Positions 10,846 through 22,232 are shown, counted from the first letter of the stretch. The stretch is DNA of 64,000 nt from Lytechinus variegatus (GCF_018143015.1 NC_054740.1:72251856-72315855), one strand, 5' to 3'. The notes: generated from the sequence alone by a model not told the origin. A program made the numbers and translations.

Positions 10846-12915
10846 CACAACAAAAAAAGTAAGTCCCCCCTGAACAAACATCAATAATTTCCGAACCAAT
10901 GTGAGTTTTTGATATATTTTTACATGAGCGTGTAGGTAATTTTATAAGCTTCCCTCTGAGTAAATGATGTGGACGTATCTTACGTCATGCTTCAGTGAGC
11001 ACCATCAGAAGGCAAATACGTCACTTTTCAAAAGTCACAAGAAAAATATCATGACTTTGATTCCATTTTATTGGAACAAATTCCACATTCTCATCATGAA
11101 AAATAGTCAGAAGGCTTGTAAAAGGTACTTTCTAAAAGACGATACAACTCTTTTAGCTAAATTTCACGGTTGAATAAACTCAAGTCCAAATTTGCTATAA
11201 TTGGATTTTTACACATTTCTATCTATAAAAATGCTAGAATATGATGACAGTTATTTTGGGGAAGACTATCTTCAACAATATTCATCGTTTCACGGTTCAA
11301 TGAACATTTATTTGAAACAAAAAATGCGATTTTCAAATATCGTAGGCAAGTATTGCTTCATTTTGGTAACTGAAAATGATATTTTCTCAATTTTTTCGTT
11401 ATGTTCATGACCAATTAACATGCTTCAATGATTCAAAGGTGTCAAATTAAAAATTTACGCTTGAATAAACACGTGGAATGTGATAAGCTCTTTTTTACGT
11501 TATTGGAAAAAATGCAATTTGTAACCATGGATATCTGTAATAGAACTCCTTGCACAGTTAATTTGATTTGATTTTTATGAAAATCCCGATGTTTAATGCA
11601 TCAGTGAGCACACAATATTCGAAAATTATGCAAATGAGAAGAAAGTTCAAGGCCTTGGCCCCACTCTGTACCGTATCTAATGGTTGTTTTGGTGTGCGCA
11701 CCTTTTGGATAGTGTTACTCTGAAGCCATGTGCGAAGTTTCATGAAATAACTGTTGGCAGAAGTAACAAAAACCGTCCATGAAACAAACCGTCATTTCAT
11801 ATTTGTTAAAATTTTGACTTCCTCTCTCATAGACTTGTGTACATTATGGGTGCATATGTTTAAGCATATTTAATCCCTTATTCAATATGGTGGAACTTTT
11901 TTTCACGGCTGTTTTTAGCAATGTCGTTTGGCAGTAATGTTTATCAACCTATGGGCAGAATTCTGTGCAAAAATGAAATCGATTTGTTTCTTTATGGATG
12001 AGTGAGCACGTATCAAAATGGGAAAATTGGTATTTTCAATGTCACAGACTCATTTTAAAGGGTAATAAAGTGAATATTGGGGACAAATTTGATTTCAAAT
12101 GTGTCTTTAATTGCTGTTGTTTTTATCAACCATCATTTCTATCACCAAACACCTCCCCGAATTTTAACCATTTTCATGGTTGAGCGAGCACATTCGAAAA
12201 CTTAGGAATGAATACTCTTTATACTGCATAAATGTATTCTTTTCCTAACAATATCTCAGGATCATTTGAATGTATGGACAGATCAGTGGTGGATCCAGAA
12301 TGTTAAATGGGGGAGGGGCGTATAATCGGGGGAGCCATCAACATTTTCAAATTTTAACATGATCTAACAAGTTGTAGAAGATACTACCAAAAAAAACCCT
12401 ATGATGAAACGTCACAATACAGGGGCCAAAGAGCAGTTTACAAAGTGGGTGGGGGGGGGGGCTGACCATGCCAAAAATCACAATCGTATTACATTTTTAT
12501 AATTGCTTATTGGAAAAAGTGGGGGCTGAAGCCACCCAGCCCCCCCCCCCCCGCTTCCGCGGCCCCTGTAATACATCGTGCTCACTCAACCATGAACATA
12601 CGATATCAAAATTTGGTCTGAAGTGGTTAAATGATGGATAGTAAAACAGCATAACACCATAAAATTCACCTAAAAACAATTTTTTGCCCTACTTTGTATC
12701 TGCACAATCTGAAAAATGACTCTTGTGACTTTCAAAAATGGTCATTTTTAATTCAATCTTTAATCACTCATGCATGACTCAACCGATCAATCTCATTTTT
12801 CCCCAGGAGTTGTTTAATGAGTATAGAAAACCACCCATGAAATATCATATCTCAAAATAATTCGGTTCAAAATATACAGCAATTTGATTTAGGGGGGACT
12901 TACTTTTTTGTTGTG
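10846..12915. mobile_element. 2.07-kb TA-flanked TIR element A, non-autonomous
   Basis: The ends are inverted: CACAACAAAAAAAGTAAGTC at the left and its complement at the right, both continuing into CCCCCT/AGGGGGG. TA flanks both ends. No transposase frame is present. Short motifs resembling CATGGTTGAGYRAGCAC recur at irregular spacing in both directions (for example near 11165, 11290, 12178 and 12590), so the body seems built from degenerate copies of one unit. This is a Tc1/mariner-type element by its TA site; family unknown. Confidence 0.7.
12285..12572. mobile_element. G-rich repeat nested in element A
   Basis: A block beginning CAGTGGTGGATCCAGAATG and ending at CCGCGGCCCCTGTAA carries several G and C runs foreign to the rest of element A. 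Similar 'GGATCCAG/GGATCCGCC' borders mark other G-rich repeats at 47746 and 48742. Confidence 0.45.
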
Positions 12916-12923
12916 TATATATA

Positions 12924-13719
12924 CAGTGCGTCCCAGAAAAAACGAAACCGAGATTTAGCGATGATTTATCATGACTTCATCATAAATAAAATAGACAAAT
13001 GACCTATCAATGTAAAGCTTAGACTCTCCTCTTTTATCTGGTATTACTTAGATTATTTCTCATTCACGCATGAGTGAGCAAAAATAATTTGAAAAGGGGA
13101 TACCAAAAGTCACTTGGCGGGCCGTATCTGTGTTTTGAAAAGAAAACCACATTTTTAAAAAGTTCAATATCTGCTCTTTAATTTGATACCTCAATTACAG
13201 AAAATGGTCTAAAAAATAACAAAGTTCTGGTTATTTGAAATAAGGCTTGAATTTCAATAATTTCAGAAAATGAAGAGGTTTTACAGGCTAGGGTTCAAAC
13301 TCACTCGACACTCCTTTTTGTTGACGATCAGCCATGCATGAAGTCTTTTGTTACCGTGCGATAGCTTCTGTGGGAAACCGGTGAAAACAAGTTTATTTAA
13401 TGAAATTAGGGAAATACAAGCATTGTTTCGAGGGATCATAACTTTTTTAATTCTCGACCATTTTCTGTGATTAAGGTATCAAAAAAAAGGAGCAGATATT
13501 GAACTTTTTAGTCATGTGATTTTCTTTTTTTTTTTTTTGGCGTTCTCTCTTCGAATTGTTTTTACTCACTCATGCGTGAATGAGGAATAATCTAAGTAAC
13601 ACCAGATGAAAGAAGAGATTCTAAGCTTTACATTGATAGGTCATTTGTCTATTTTATTTATGATTAAGTTATGATAAATCATCGCTAAATCTCGGTTTCG
13701 TTTTTTCTGGGACGCACTG
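12924..13719. mobile_element. 796-bp TA-flanked foldback element B
   Basis: It begins CAGTGCGTCCCAGAAAA and ends with the complement, flanked by TA at 12922-12923 and 13720-13721. The inverted arms are very long: about 12924-13215 mirrors about 13455-13719, including CATGAGTGAGCA/TACTCACTCATG. No protein frame. It starts 8 bases after the end of element A, so both used the same TA-rich target. Confidence 0.85.
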
Positions 13720-13740
13720 TATATATGTGTGTGTATATAC

Positions 13741-14121
13741 ATATAGTGCAAGCGCATTGCAAGGAAAAATCTTGATATTCAGACAATAAAAACGGACATG
13801 AGCACTTTAAAATTAATCAGTTAATGAAACAAAATGATGAAAGTTCCATGATCGAGCTGAAAAATATATTGTATATTGACTTCAATTCTTGGTATTTTAA
13901 ATTCCTTATCAGCTATATCAGCCTCATCAAAGAGTTAATGTGAGAGCAAAGTGCGAGCGAAAATTTCATAGTGACATGATTTTTGTTTTCAAGTCTTCCT
14001 CTCACCTTATTTCATTCACTCGTCTTCCTCTTACTTTTCCTCTTCTCCCCCCCCCTCTGCCTCCCCTTTTTGCTCCGCCAATAGGGGGGGGGGGGGGCTC
14101 TGTCCCCCTCGATCTGCCTAT
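13741..14121 (+). repeat. Right part of a G-rich dispersed repeat
   Basis: The order of motifs (GATATTCAGAC, GAGCACTTTAAAA, AAAGTTCCATGATCGAGCTG, CTCGTCTTCC, GCTCCGCCAATAGGGGG, CTGCCTATG) matches 48300-48742 almost step by step. The left half seen at 47746 is missing here, where element B abuts. Confidence 0.65.
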
Positions 14122-14345
14122 GACCATTCATCTGTCCATGTCGCTAGACATACAATTAAACTTTTTTTTGTGAGAGAGTGATGTCATCTAGCTGAAAAAA
14201 TAAAACCATTTACCATTTTGCCATACGGGAAATGTTTGAAGGGCAAGTGCCCCCACCCCTGTTCGGCTGCCTCTGTGTTTTGGTGATTAGAAATTATTTC
14301 CAAGACAAGGATTTTAATTTGTCTGTCCTCATTGCATTTTTTCAG

Positions 14346-14585
14346 ATTAACCTTGGAGTAATCAAAGAGAACCCAGTTACAACTGCAGGTATATATGCAC
14401 GCAATCCTCAATGAACTTGTGCATTACGTTCCCAGGGACTACCCAATCTGTTTCCATGGAGACCAAAAAGTCATTGAAACCATCAACAAGCTTGCGGCCG
14501 CGATGGTTCCTACCCCAAAAAATATAGACTCAGAGAATTCCATCCAATCCCCCAGGATTTCCATTTCCGGTCTCTTGTAATGAAG
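14346..14585 (+). pseudogene. DUF6589-like gene copy, broken exon (matches 48956-49195)
   Basis: This 240-base exon has exactly the length of the related minus-strand exon at 48956-49195. Translation gives INLGVIKENPVTTAG, then in a second frame YVPRDYPICFHGDQKVIE, then in the first frame again PIPQDFHFRSLVMK. These parallel VNLGIIEENPNTTSG, YIPEGFHIPFHGDQRTVE and PVPQDFHFRSIVIR of the other copy. Two frame shifts of opposite sign cancel, so the exon is broken in its middle third. The acceptor (TTTTTTCAG) and donor (AAG|GTCTGT) are kept. The HGDQ-x-x-x-E core is typical of DUF6589 proteins as I know them. Earlier exons were not found; elements A and B lie just upstream. Confidence 0.7.
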
Positions 14586-16110
14586 GTCTGTATAATATTT
14601 CTCGTAATCATCATTAATGTATGCCTAAAAAAAGAAATGAACACAATATTTTTTTAATGAAACAAAATCCCATAAAGTTTATACAGTATCAAATTAATCG
14701 TTTTGGAATTTTAACAGTTCAGCATAAAGAGTATTCACAGTGTGGGCGATGTGCAAATGCTTTCACAGCGGCCACATACTTAAAAAATATTGTCGCAAAT
14801 TGCATATATGTATCTGTTATTTTCTACTATAACTTCGTTGGGCCTACTATGTCTCCAGTCGAATTGACTACGATCAAATCGATTTTCTTTAATATACATG
14901 CAATAAAATATAAAGAAAATACACAATGTCATATTGGTATTCGTATATTGCTTATATTGCATATCAATAAAAAGTTTGCACTTTGTAAAAAGGCCCCTAA
15001 TATTTAAAATTACGTGTTTTTTAGGCTTTGGTATACGGTCTACCAGATGAAAGTATGATTATCATTATTTTTACAGAATCTTACGCTTGAGAGGGCATCG
15101 TAAATTTTTTGTAAAGCTCGCAGAAATATTCGCGTTGTGTTAAATGGAAAAGGGCGAAAAGGCGAAGTGACTGTGCTTCATATTCTCTCTTGGAGGCACT
15201 TTGGGTCATTACAAATAAAACGATTATATTTGAACTTTTTATAACAATTTTTTTTCACCCCAAATGAACATTTTAAACCTAGTAATAGGTAAACATAACT
15301 TTTAGGTTGTTTGTGAAGACATGAAATGAAACAATATGAATATAAGTTAATTTCAGACATCTCCAGCATTTATGTTTATTATGTTTTTCATATATTTCGC
15401 CATTTACGTCTTGCCATATAAGGAGGGGGGGGGGCATTTCATTCTTCATGTCATAATTTTTTCTCCACATCCCTAGACATTACAAGGTTTAAAAGAAGAT
15501 CAAGTCTATTACATAATCCCTGCTTCAGGTAAGGCACATTATCATTGCAAGGGTCATAAGGATGTGTGGTGAGGAGGAAGGAGCAATGGTGCTCGAGGGA
15601 GTGTTTTAACCAATGTAATAAGTTCTATATATCTTGAAATCACTAATTTTAGCTAAATTGTATGCGCTCTTCTTAATCAACATATACTTTTATTTATATA
15701 ACTACTTTCAAGTTTTGTGCAAATCATTTTCCACGATCTATCAAAAAAGAATATAAGTGATACCCACTAAAGCGGAACAAATTTGCAATGATTATATTAT
15801 CGTCATCCACTTAGAGATCTAAGCATGAATGTGTAACAAAAAAAATGTTTAAATAGATCATTTCATTGAAATTTTACAAAATGTAAACCTTATATGTAGG
15901 TCGTTATTATAATATGATTTTAAATTGTTTAGTCCTATGATGGTGAGACCTCCTACTTTGTTTGCCTTTAGACATGATGAGATTCGGGGTCTCTGAAATA
16001 TCATCAAGGCCATTTAAATACAAGTAGCTGAAAATAACAACAAAAAATTACAATAAAGGTAATAACAAGATGACAGCCTAATTATGTTGATTTCTTTTTA
16101 TCTCCATAAG

Positions 16111-16240
16111 GACATCATCACTGAGTTATACTCAACTCATCTCACACGGAAAAGGGCTCAAGAATATCAGGGAGGCATTCGGGCACCGTTCCGTTAATGA
16201 ACAGATGACCAGTTTCAGTCACACAGATGATTTTCTCTTG
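16111..16240 (+). pseudogene. DUF6589-like gene copy, broken exon (matches 46416-46542)
   Basis: Between acceptor CTCCATAAG and donor CTTG|GTATGTG the exon reads DIITELYSTHL and, after a frame change, GLKNIREAFGHRSVNEQ... to HTDDFLL. The other copy has DIMAELF, then SLKHLKEYFKHKNVN and NHTDDFLL at the same places. The length is 130 bases, one more than a multiple of three, which agrees with one frame break. In DUF6589 proteins this part follows the 'P-V-P-Q-D-F-H' block. Between 14586 and 16110 only intron-like DNA was seen; a possible extra small exon at about 15477-15529 has splice signals but no match. Confidence 0.65.
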
Positions 16241-16857
16241 GTATGTGTTCAATCGGTTGCTCGAACAGGTAGTAATGTACAGACCCGTGCAAGATTACTT
16301 TTTCTTCTTAAAAAAGGAATAAAGTGAATAAACAAAATAAATTAATTCATTAATCTACATGTAAGCCAAATTAAACTATATTTTCCTCCGCAGAAAACAT
16401 CCAAAATAGGCCAAAATTCGTGTCGGTGAAAATTTGACAAACAAAATCAAAATGAAGAAAGTTCGAGCCCATCAAACCCCAAGTTGGTACGGCCCTTTTA
16501 AAAACATTATTATACGATGCTAAGTACGGAAAAATATTAACTTTTGAAGTCTGGCTAATCTTAGGTCGTAGGACATGGTCTCACTCTGTGATTTTAAAAA
16601 TCAACTGGACTTCAGAATACTCGTCTTGTTCGTCAGGGCGGGGGTGATTCGGATAGATATTTGACGCTCTTTTAAATTTTGTATAAATATTGTCATGATC
16701 GTGTTGAAAAGAAATACACAACATTATCATGATTGTGTTCAATAAAATAAAATGTTTGAATCTATGATCAGCATGACCAGTAAAAATGTTCAGGTATTCC
16801 TTTTATCATGATCCATATCCCCGTCATTTGTGGTCGCTTTCGCACACAATAATTCAG

Positions 16858-17013
16858 GAACAGGCCGAAGAAAGCAGCAAAGATCCAGACCTCGACTCAG
16901 TGGCTGAAGTAATTCTAAGGAGAACTTGGTTCCAATTACCAATGAACCAAGTTGCAGATACCATCAATGCAACCACCAAAGGATATGACGATAATCTGTG
17001 CTTTTGCAAGAAG
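16858..17013 (+). pseudogene. DUF6589-like gene copy, exon before the PHD finger
   Basis: This exon of 156 bases reads openly from EQAEESSKDPDLDSVAEVI to DDNLCFCKK. It matches the end of the minus-strand exon at 45397-45862: SVAEVILRRTWFQLPMNQVA against SAVAEEVVRQIWHQIPMNRVA, and INATTKGYDDNLCFCK against VNATAEGRDDQLCFCK. CFC supplies the first two zinc ligands of the PHD finger. The 39-bp minisatellite of the other copy is absent. The exon ends in phase 0, whereas the partner exon ends in phase 1 and the next exon expects phase 1, so a base seems to have been lost near the donor. Confidence 0.65.
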
Positions 17014-17456
17014 GTGAAACTTTTTTTGGTGAGAGCCCAATCTGAATCGTAGAAGGAAGGGAGGGGGTACAAATTAATGACGAATTTTAAGGGGGTGTAA
17101 ATATATTCAAATTGAGCAATATCCTACATAGTCCTTTAACTTCATACATAAACCAGGACCCTTGGAAAGATATTCTTCAGAGGGGGGTGGGTGCTGATGT
17201 AAATTTGAAAAGCAGAAAAAGCGTTTCATTAAAAAAAGAGGTAATTTTCGTCCCAAGAAATTTGACAGGCAAAGAATTAACTTCAATAAAAAATAAAGCT
17301 AATTTTTGTCCGGACAAATTTTACAAGCAGAAAAGGATTTCACTCAAGGTCATTTGGATCCCGAAAAAATGTACAACTGTATGTAATGACAAATCATATG
17401 ATGAAAATAATTGTGATAATGATAACACATCAACAAATTATGCATATACTTTTCAG

Positions 17457-17732
17457 AACTTGATGGTACGTCAATGGTGGAGTGCTCTAATGTAACCTGC
17501 AAGCGTTAGGAAGCTAGGTGGTTCCATGTGGACTGCGTCATGCTGACAGACGGGGAAAAATGAGTGACTGACTGGTTCTACAGTAAAGAATGCACAGAAT
17601 CTGGTAACGGCCAATCCTGTAAATGCAGGAGTAAAGATGGAGGCATTTTAAAATGGACTTGTTCGAACAGTTCCTATGAGAAGGGGAAGTCCTTCCATCA
17701 CTCCTGCGTGAGATCGACTACAATTTCTCAAG
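17457..17732 (+). pseudogene. DUF6589-like gene copy, fused PHD-finger exon with stops
   Basis: This 276-base exon corresponds to two exons of the minus-strand copy (45046-45138 and 44014-44184) joined without their intron. It reads SMVECSNVTCKR, stop, EARWFHVDCVM, then after a second in-frame stop VTDWFYSKECTESGNGQSCK and KWTCSNSS, HHSCVRST. Ligand spacing of the PHD finger (C-x4-C, then FH-x2-C, then C) is preserved despite the stops. It ends in phase 1 at CAAG|GTAAAG, the same phase as its partner. No counterpart of the last known exon (42381-42617) was found downstream. It is a decayed paralogue, not an active gene. Confidence 0.7.
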
Positions 17733-18417
17733 GTAAAGTTTAAAACATATTGGTTCAACTGCACAACCAGTGAATTTATTCGCGTCACGGACGTTATCCC
17801 GTGGGGAAATATCCCCACCCACCTTTCAGAGAGGAGGAGTTGCATGCATCCCAGGGGTCATCCAGCTTTTTAAAAAAGGGGGGATCCAGCTTTTTGGGGT
17901 GGTATGCGAGGGAGCGTAGCGACCGAGTCCAAGCGAGCGGAGCGAGCGAGGGGGGAGGGTGTGGGAGGGGGTGTCCCCCTCCCACAGTATAGGGAAAATT
18001 TTTGAAAAATGGCGTTTTCTTGCATCTAAAACACCACTACTTTTGGTATAGAGGTCGTTGCCAAATTAACCCCCATGAAAATTTGTAAAATTAAGTTGCA
18101 TTTTCCTGCAATGTAAGGCTAGTTAACAACACAGATACAAAGAATTGGGGACCTTGGAATAAGCACTGTTAGCCTAATATTTTTATTATGAACAGCTAAA
18201 ACTCAATATTATTTTCATTCCCAAATATTTATTTTTCATCCCAAAGACTTCCACAATCCCCCAATTTTTTTTTTTAATGTGGGGATTTTGGGGATGAGAA
18301 TCGGCAACGCTGGCCTAGCTTGTCACTTCGGCGGTGGCCCGTGTCCTCAAAAAAGCTGATGGGGGGGGCAAGGGACTCTGTGACCCCCCTCCCGTTAAAA
18401 AGAAAGAAAGAAGAAGA
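17733..18417. other. Intergenic with G-rich repeat fragment
   Basis: A fragment at about 17850-17990 contains GAGCGAGCGAG and flanking G/C-runs and resembles ends of dispersed G-rich repeats. The rest is AT-rich and unassigned. Confidence 0.4.
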
Positions 18418-18681
18418 AGGAGGAGGAGGAGGAGGAGGAGGAGGAGGAGGAGGAGGAGGAGGAGGAGGAGGAGGAGGAGGAGGAGGAGGAGGAGGAGGAG
18501 GAGGAGGAGGAGGAGGAGGAGGAGGAGGAGGAGGAGGAGGAGGAGGAGGAGGAGGAGGAGGAGGAGGAGGAGGAGGAGGAGGAGGAGGAGGAGGAGGAGG
18601 AGGAGGAGGAGGAGGAGGAGGAGGAGGAGGAGGAGGAGGAGGAGGGAGGAGGAGGAGGAGGAGGAGGAGGAGGAGGAGGAG
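18418..18681. repeat. (GGA)n trinucleotide tract, about 264 bp
   Basis: Pure GGA units except for one phase slip at about 18643. All six frames are open over it (poly-Gly, poly-Arg, poly-Glu, poly-Pro, poly-Leu, poly-Ser), which is a trivial result of the repeat. The complementary strand can form a polypyrimidine/polypurine structure. Confidence 0.97.
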
Positions 18682-20386
18682 ACTACCTGCAACGTTGTAC
18701 ATTCTCCAGCTTTTTCAATGAGTGCTTGAGGGATGCTGAACGTGAAGGTATAAATGATTATCATGACATGATATGACATGAAAATGTCATATTTCTTGGT
18801 TGCGCTATACCCCAGCGATGCCGCCAGGTCGACACTGATGGACCGTTGGGTATTACCGTACCCCCTTTCTTCTTTGGTTAATGGATCGTCCTGTCGGCAG
18901 CGCGGGGTACTATTTTCTTGCAAATTAAGATTATGTTGTATGTACTTATACAATGTTCTTTTTTATTGAAGTGCAACGATATGTTTTGTATACTTTGATT
19001 ATTTTTATGACGAAAAAAAACTGCAAAGATAAAAAAAATAAATGATTATCAAAATATGATATAGTAAGAATAATAACGTATCAAGACATCTTCCCGGAGG
19101 TCAACTCTAGGAGACAACTCCCAGCTAACGGCTACCTCCTAGAATAAGTTACACTGAGGATAACTCCCTAAAAGGGTGCCCCCTCCCCGAACAACTTAAT
19201 TAACTTGGGACGAGATAACTATAAAATCTCACATTAATGACGATTTCATGAAAATGACTACTCCATTTGCACATGTATGAAAAAAATGAAACAATTATGA
19301 TTTCACGCAATAGCATAAGAAACAGGAACGTAGGGATAGACATCAGCCCACCGAATGAATATATTATATTACTGTTTTCACAAAATATTGATAAACTTTA
19401 AAATTCAATAACTTTGTTATGTGTTACTCAATTTTGATGAAATTTTAAGCATTTTGCTCTGTGAATTTTATTTTATTTAGGTGGATATAAATATTTTCAG
19501 CCCGGACCATCCCTTTAAAATAAATACTGACCTGAAAAGGGAATATTTCGATCCCCTTTCGTCGATCACCTTTCTGCCCCACCCCGCCCACGGATACTCG
19601 CCTGCCAAAGACAATGTCTTTTTTCCACATGCACCTTATCTTAATTTCCCCTTTTCTTTAGTTATCACCTTTTTATCTTCCATTCTTTTGAAGCAAAAGA
19701 AGAGAAAAATAATAAAGAAAAAGGTTAAAAAAAAAACTTCAGTGAGTCCCCGCCCTTCAAATCAACATGTGCTCAAGCCAGGAAAGAACTGTCTTGTTCT
19801 TTATTTCAACTTCGATCTTTTCCCTTCTTTTTCACTCGTCTCTCCTTTTCTTCTCTTTCCTATTTTCTCACTCTATCCCTCCTTCATTCATTTTGTCTTT
19901 CTCTTTCAATTCTATTCCTTATCTACGCCCCCCTCTGTCCCCTTTCATTCCGTTTCTTTTTCTTTCTTTTCTCCCCACTATCCCTTTTCACTTCTCGTTC
20001 CCCTCTTTCCCCTATTCTTTTCGTAGGGGCGGGTTTTATGTTTTTTTTTCATCACTGTGTATCCATAGCAATCAACTTTAATGCAGTTGCCGTGCTCTAT
20101 ACGAGAAACACCAGATCAAACAAAAATCAAATCATTAGTTAAAACTATGTTAACTTTGGATTAATTGCGATTGGCTTCCGAGACATGATGCCATGGTTGT
20201 TGCCCCCCCAAAAAAAAAAAAACTGTTACCATGGTTGTAATTCTTCCTGAAACCGGCCTTATAGGTTTGTTATTTTGTTGTCATGTGCGCATAAGACTTT
20301 TTCACTTGTTTTGTTTTCTTTTGTTTGCCACATAATACGATCAATTCCCGTCTCATGCATGCTGAACCACATTTTGAAGTGGAGGT
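18682..20386. other. Unassigned; GC-richer patch at 18815-18930
   Basis: Mostly AT-rich. A patch at 18815-18930 is clearly GC-richer and open on the minus strand but has no splice signals or family match. A pyrimidine-rich block covers about 19790-20025. Confidence 0.35.
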
Positions 20387-20557
20387 CTACTCTATAGAGT
20401 ACACATCATCATCATCATCCATCTGGCGTGGGTCAGCGAGGAATGGAAGGAGCTTCTCATCGGAAGGTGATGGCGGTTCTGATGGATTGAGAAATGTTGC
20501 TTTGGAAGGCATCCTCATACATGTCATACGACTTACTATCTTACGGTGAGATGAGGT
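20387..20557 (-). CDS. C-terminal exon of an unidentified gene
   Basis: This terminal exon codes 56 residues and TAG. After an acceptor GTGACGTCAG it reads TSSHRKIVSRM, then KATFLNPSEPPSPSDEKLLP, then RQMDDDDDVYSIE. The composition (basic start, proline/serine-rich middle, five Asp and a terminal YSIE) suggests the cytoplasmic tail of a membrane protein or a phosphorylated regulatory tail, for instance SPSDE as an acidic kinase site; this is inference. A hydrophobic open stretch just upstream (about 20608-20705, with VSFSIIMTIVT and ILFLLFM) could belong to the same protein, but no proper donor was found there. The start of the exon is phase 0. Function and family unknown. Confidence 0.45.
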   Translation of the reverse strand, partial: TSSHRKIVSRMTCMRMPSKATFLNPSEPPSPSDEKLLPFLADPRQMDDDDDVYSIE

Positions 20558-21518
20558 CTGACGTCACAGTTCACGATCTTGAGAGGACCGACCAATATAG
20601 TCACACCATGAAAAGAAGGAATAGGATGTGGACGGTGTATTTCCGGTCGGTGACGATAGTCATGATGATTGAAAAGCTCACTCGATGCAATGTCACCATG
20701 GTGAGGGTTGATCAATGATCATGTTGGTCAAAAGGAGTGTCCAGGAGAACGCTAGATACTACAATAGGATTCAATGCAACAAAACGGGTCAACCAAAATT
20801 GCTTTTTTATGTCTTTATTTACACAAAATGTTTGCAAAAAACGAGGAAGTACTAACCTGCGTCTAACTTGCTCGTGAGAAAAAAAAGCACATTAATAATT
20901 ACCTGTATATATGTGGATGCTCGACTGAATTCTATTTTAGTATATGACGTTCTCTGGGACATTCTCTCATGCTGTAATGACGACTTTCAAAGTGTGAAGG
21001 AAGAGGTGGTATTAATTTATTCTTTAATGTCAAACATACGTCATGAAATTCGTTTAATACTTATTTTGGACATGCGACCTGATCGGCGCCACTTTAAGAA
21101 TGTGCTTAAAAGGGTATCTCCCCCCCCCTCGTGAAAAAAATGATTTGAAGGGGCGCACAAGTAACACTTGCCCCAGATCGCCTGCATGAAAAAGGCAACA
21201 TCTGATATCTTTGTATTTATCTTTTTTATCAAATCCACTTATTAAAATTCAATTTATGTTTTGCATGACTTAACTCTAGTTAAGTCAGCAACAGGATCAC
21301 ACATAAACAGGGGACATGGAACCGAGGAGGAGGGGGGGGGGGGGGCTTCAGTGTTCAAAAACGTAAAATTACCATCTGATTGTAATTTTCGCATGGTCAG
21401 CTCCCCCCCCCCTTTCAAAACCGTTTCGCGGCCCTTGATATGTATCCTTTAATTTTCGAGTTTGTATTGCGTCACTGAATCAGTAATAAAATCATAGTTA
21501 AATCATCACACTCGTATG
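20558..21518. other. Unassigned AT-rich stretch
   Basis: No supported exon. A G-rich fragment lies at about 21325-21440 between C-runs and G-runs of opposite sense. Confidence 0.35.
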
Positions 21519-21741
21519 CAGTGGTGCTCAAAAGTTAGCGAACCCCACCAGAAAATAAACGTAAGGAAAGTGTTCAAGTGTTCTGCCATGTCTTAGGTAT
21601 TTGATTGTCAAGTCAGGTGATAAAAATAATAATACAATCAAAGTTTGTTTCGCTGGGCTCTGGGCTTGTTGTCCACACTCAACACTCAACATGAAGGAAT
21701 GCCTTTTGTGGTGGGGTTCACTAACTTTTTGGGAACAACTG
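21519..21741. mobile_element. 223-bp Tc1/mariner-type MITE
   Basis: The left end reads CAGTGGTGCTCAAAAGTTAG and the right end is the inverted CAGTTGTTCCCAAAAAGTTAG; both continue into GGTGGGG-type sequence. TA follows the right end. The terminal pattern is typical of Tc1/mariner elements. No transposase remains. Confidence 0.8.
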
Positions 21742-22176
21742 TATATTTAAGAATTATATGTATATCTTAGTAAGTTGATCCACGTTGTTATGAAAATATG
21801 TATCTTATTTTGAATGTGGCAACTTATTAAGAATTGACAATCAATTGAGAAAATGAATATAAGAACGACCCAGTTCCAGGATCTTGTTTGTAATTTATAA
21901 TCCTGCAAATCTACCAAGAAGTGCCCAAAATCAATGAAAACTTGGATGAGTAATTTTTTCATTTCCCTTGATTTCTCAAAATGAATTATAGTGGACTTCT
22001 GTGGTTATTCTTAAATTTGTATACTCATTTAGTAATTTCCTTCCTTATCGGTTTTGTATATTAGGTATTGCTTAGATCATGATTGTACGGTGTAATTTGT
22101 TGAAGTTTGCAAAATTGAAAGATATGAAGGAACGGATAAGTACGACTGTGAAAAGATTAGAAAGAAAAAAAGAAAT

Positions 22177-22224
22177 ATAGATGGATGGATAGATATATAG
22201 ATAGGTAGATAGATAGATAGATAT
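22177..22224. repeat. (GATA)n microsatellite
   Basis: Imperfect GATA/GATG units directly before the foldback array at 22233. Confidence 0.85.
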
Positions 22225-22232
22225 CGCATACA

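Noticed and set aside
18676-18724. A 49-base minus-strand exon coding IPQALIEKAGECTTLQ, LRR-like
   Set aside because: The donor GTAGTC runs straight into the (GGA)n tract, and there are no neighbouring exons; likely chance.
18815-18930. GC-rich minus-strand frame with SISVDLAASLGYSAT, possible foreign DNA
   Set aside because: Only about 115 bases, with no recognisable protein and no borders; noted but not claimed.
18315-18953. Long open frames over the (GGA)n tract in several frames
   Set aside because: A trinucleotide repeat without stop triplets is open by nature; poly-Gly, poly-Arg, poly-Pro or poly-Leu products have no other support.
19481-20081. Pyrimidine-rich open frames (Phe/Ser/Pro/Leu-rich)
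   Set aside because: Composition effect of a CT-rich stretch; no splice or family support.
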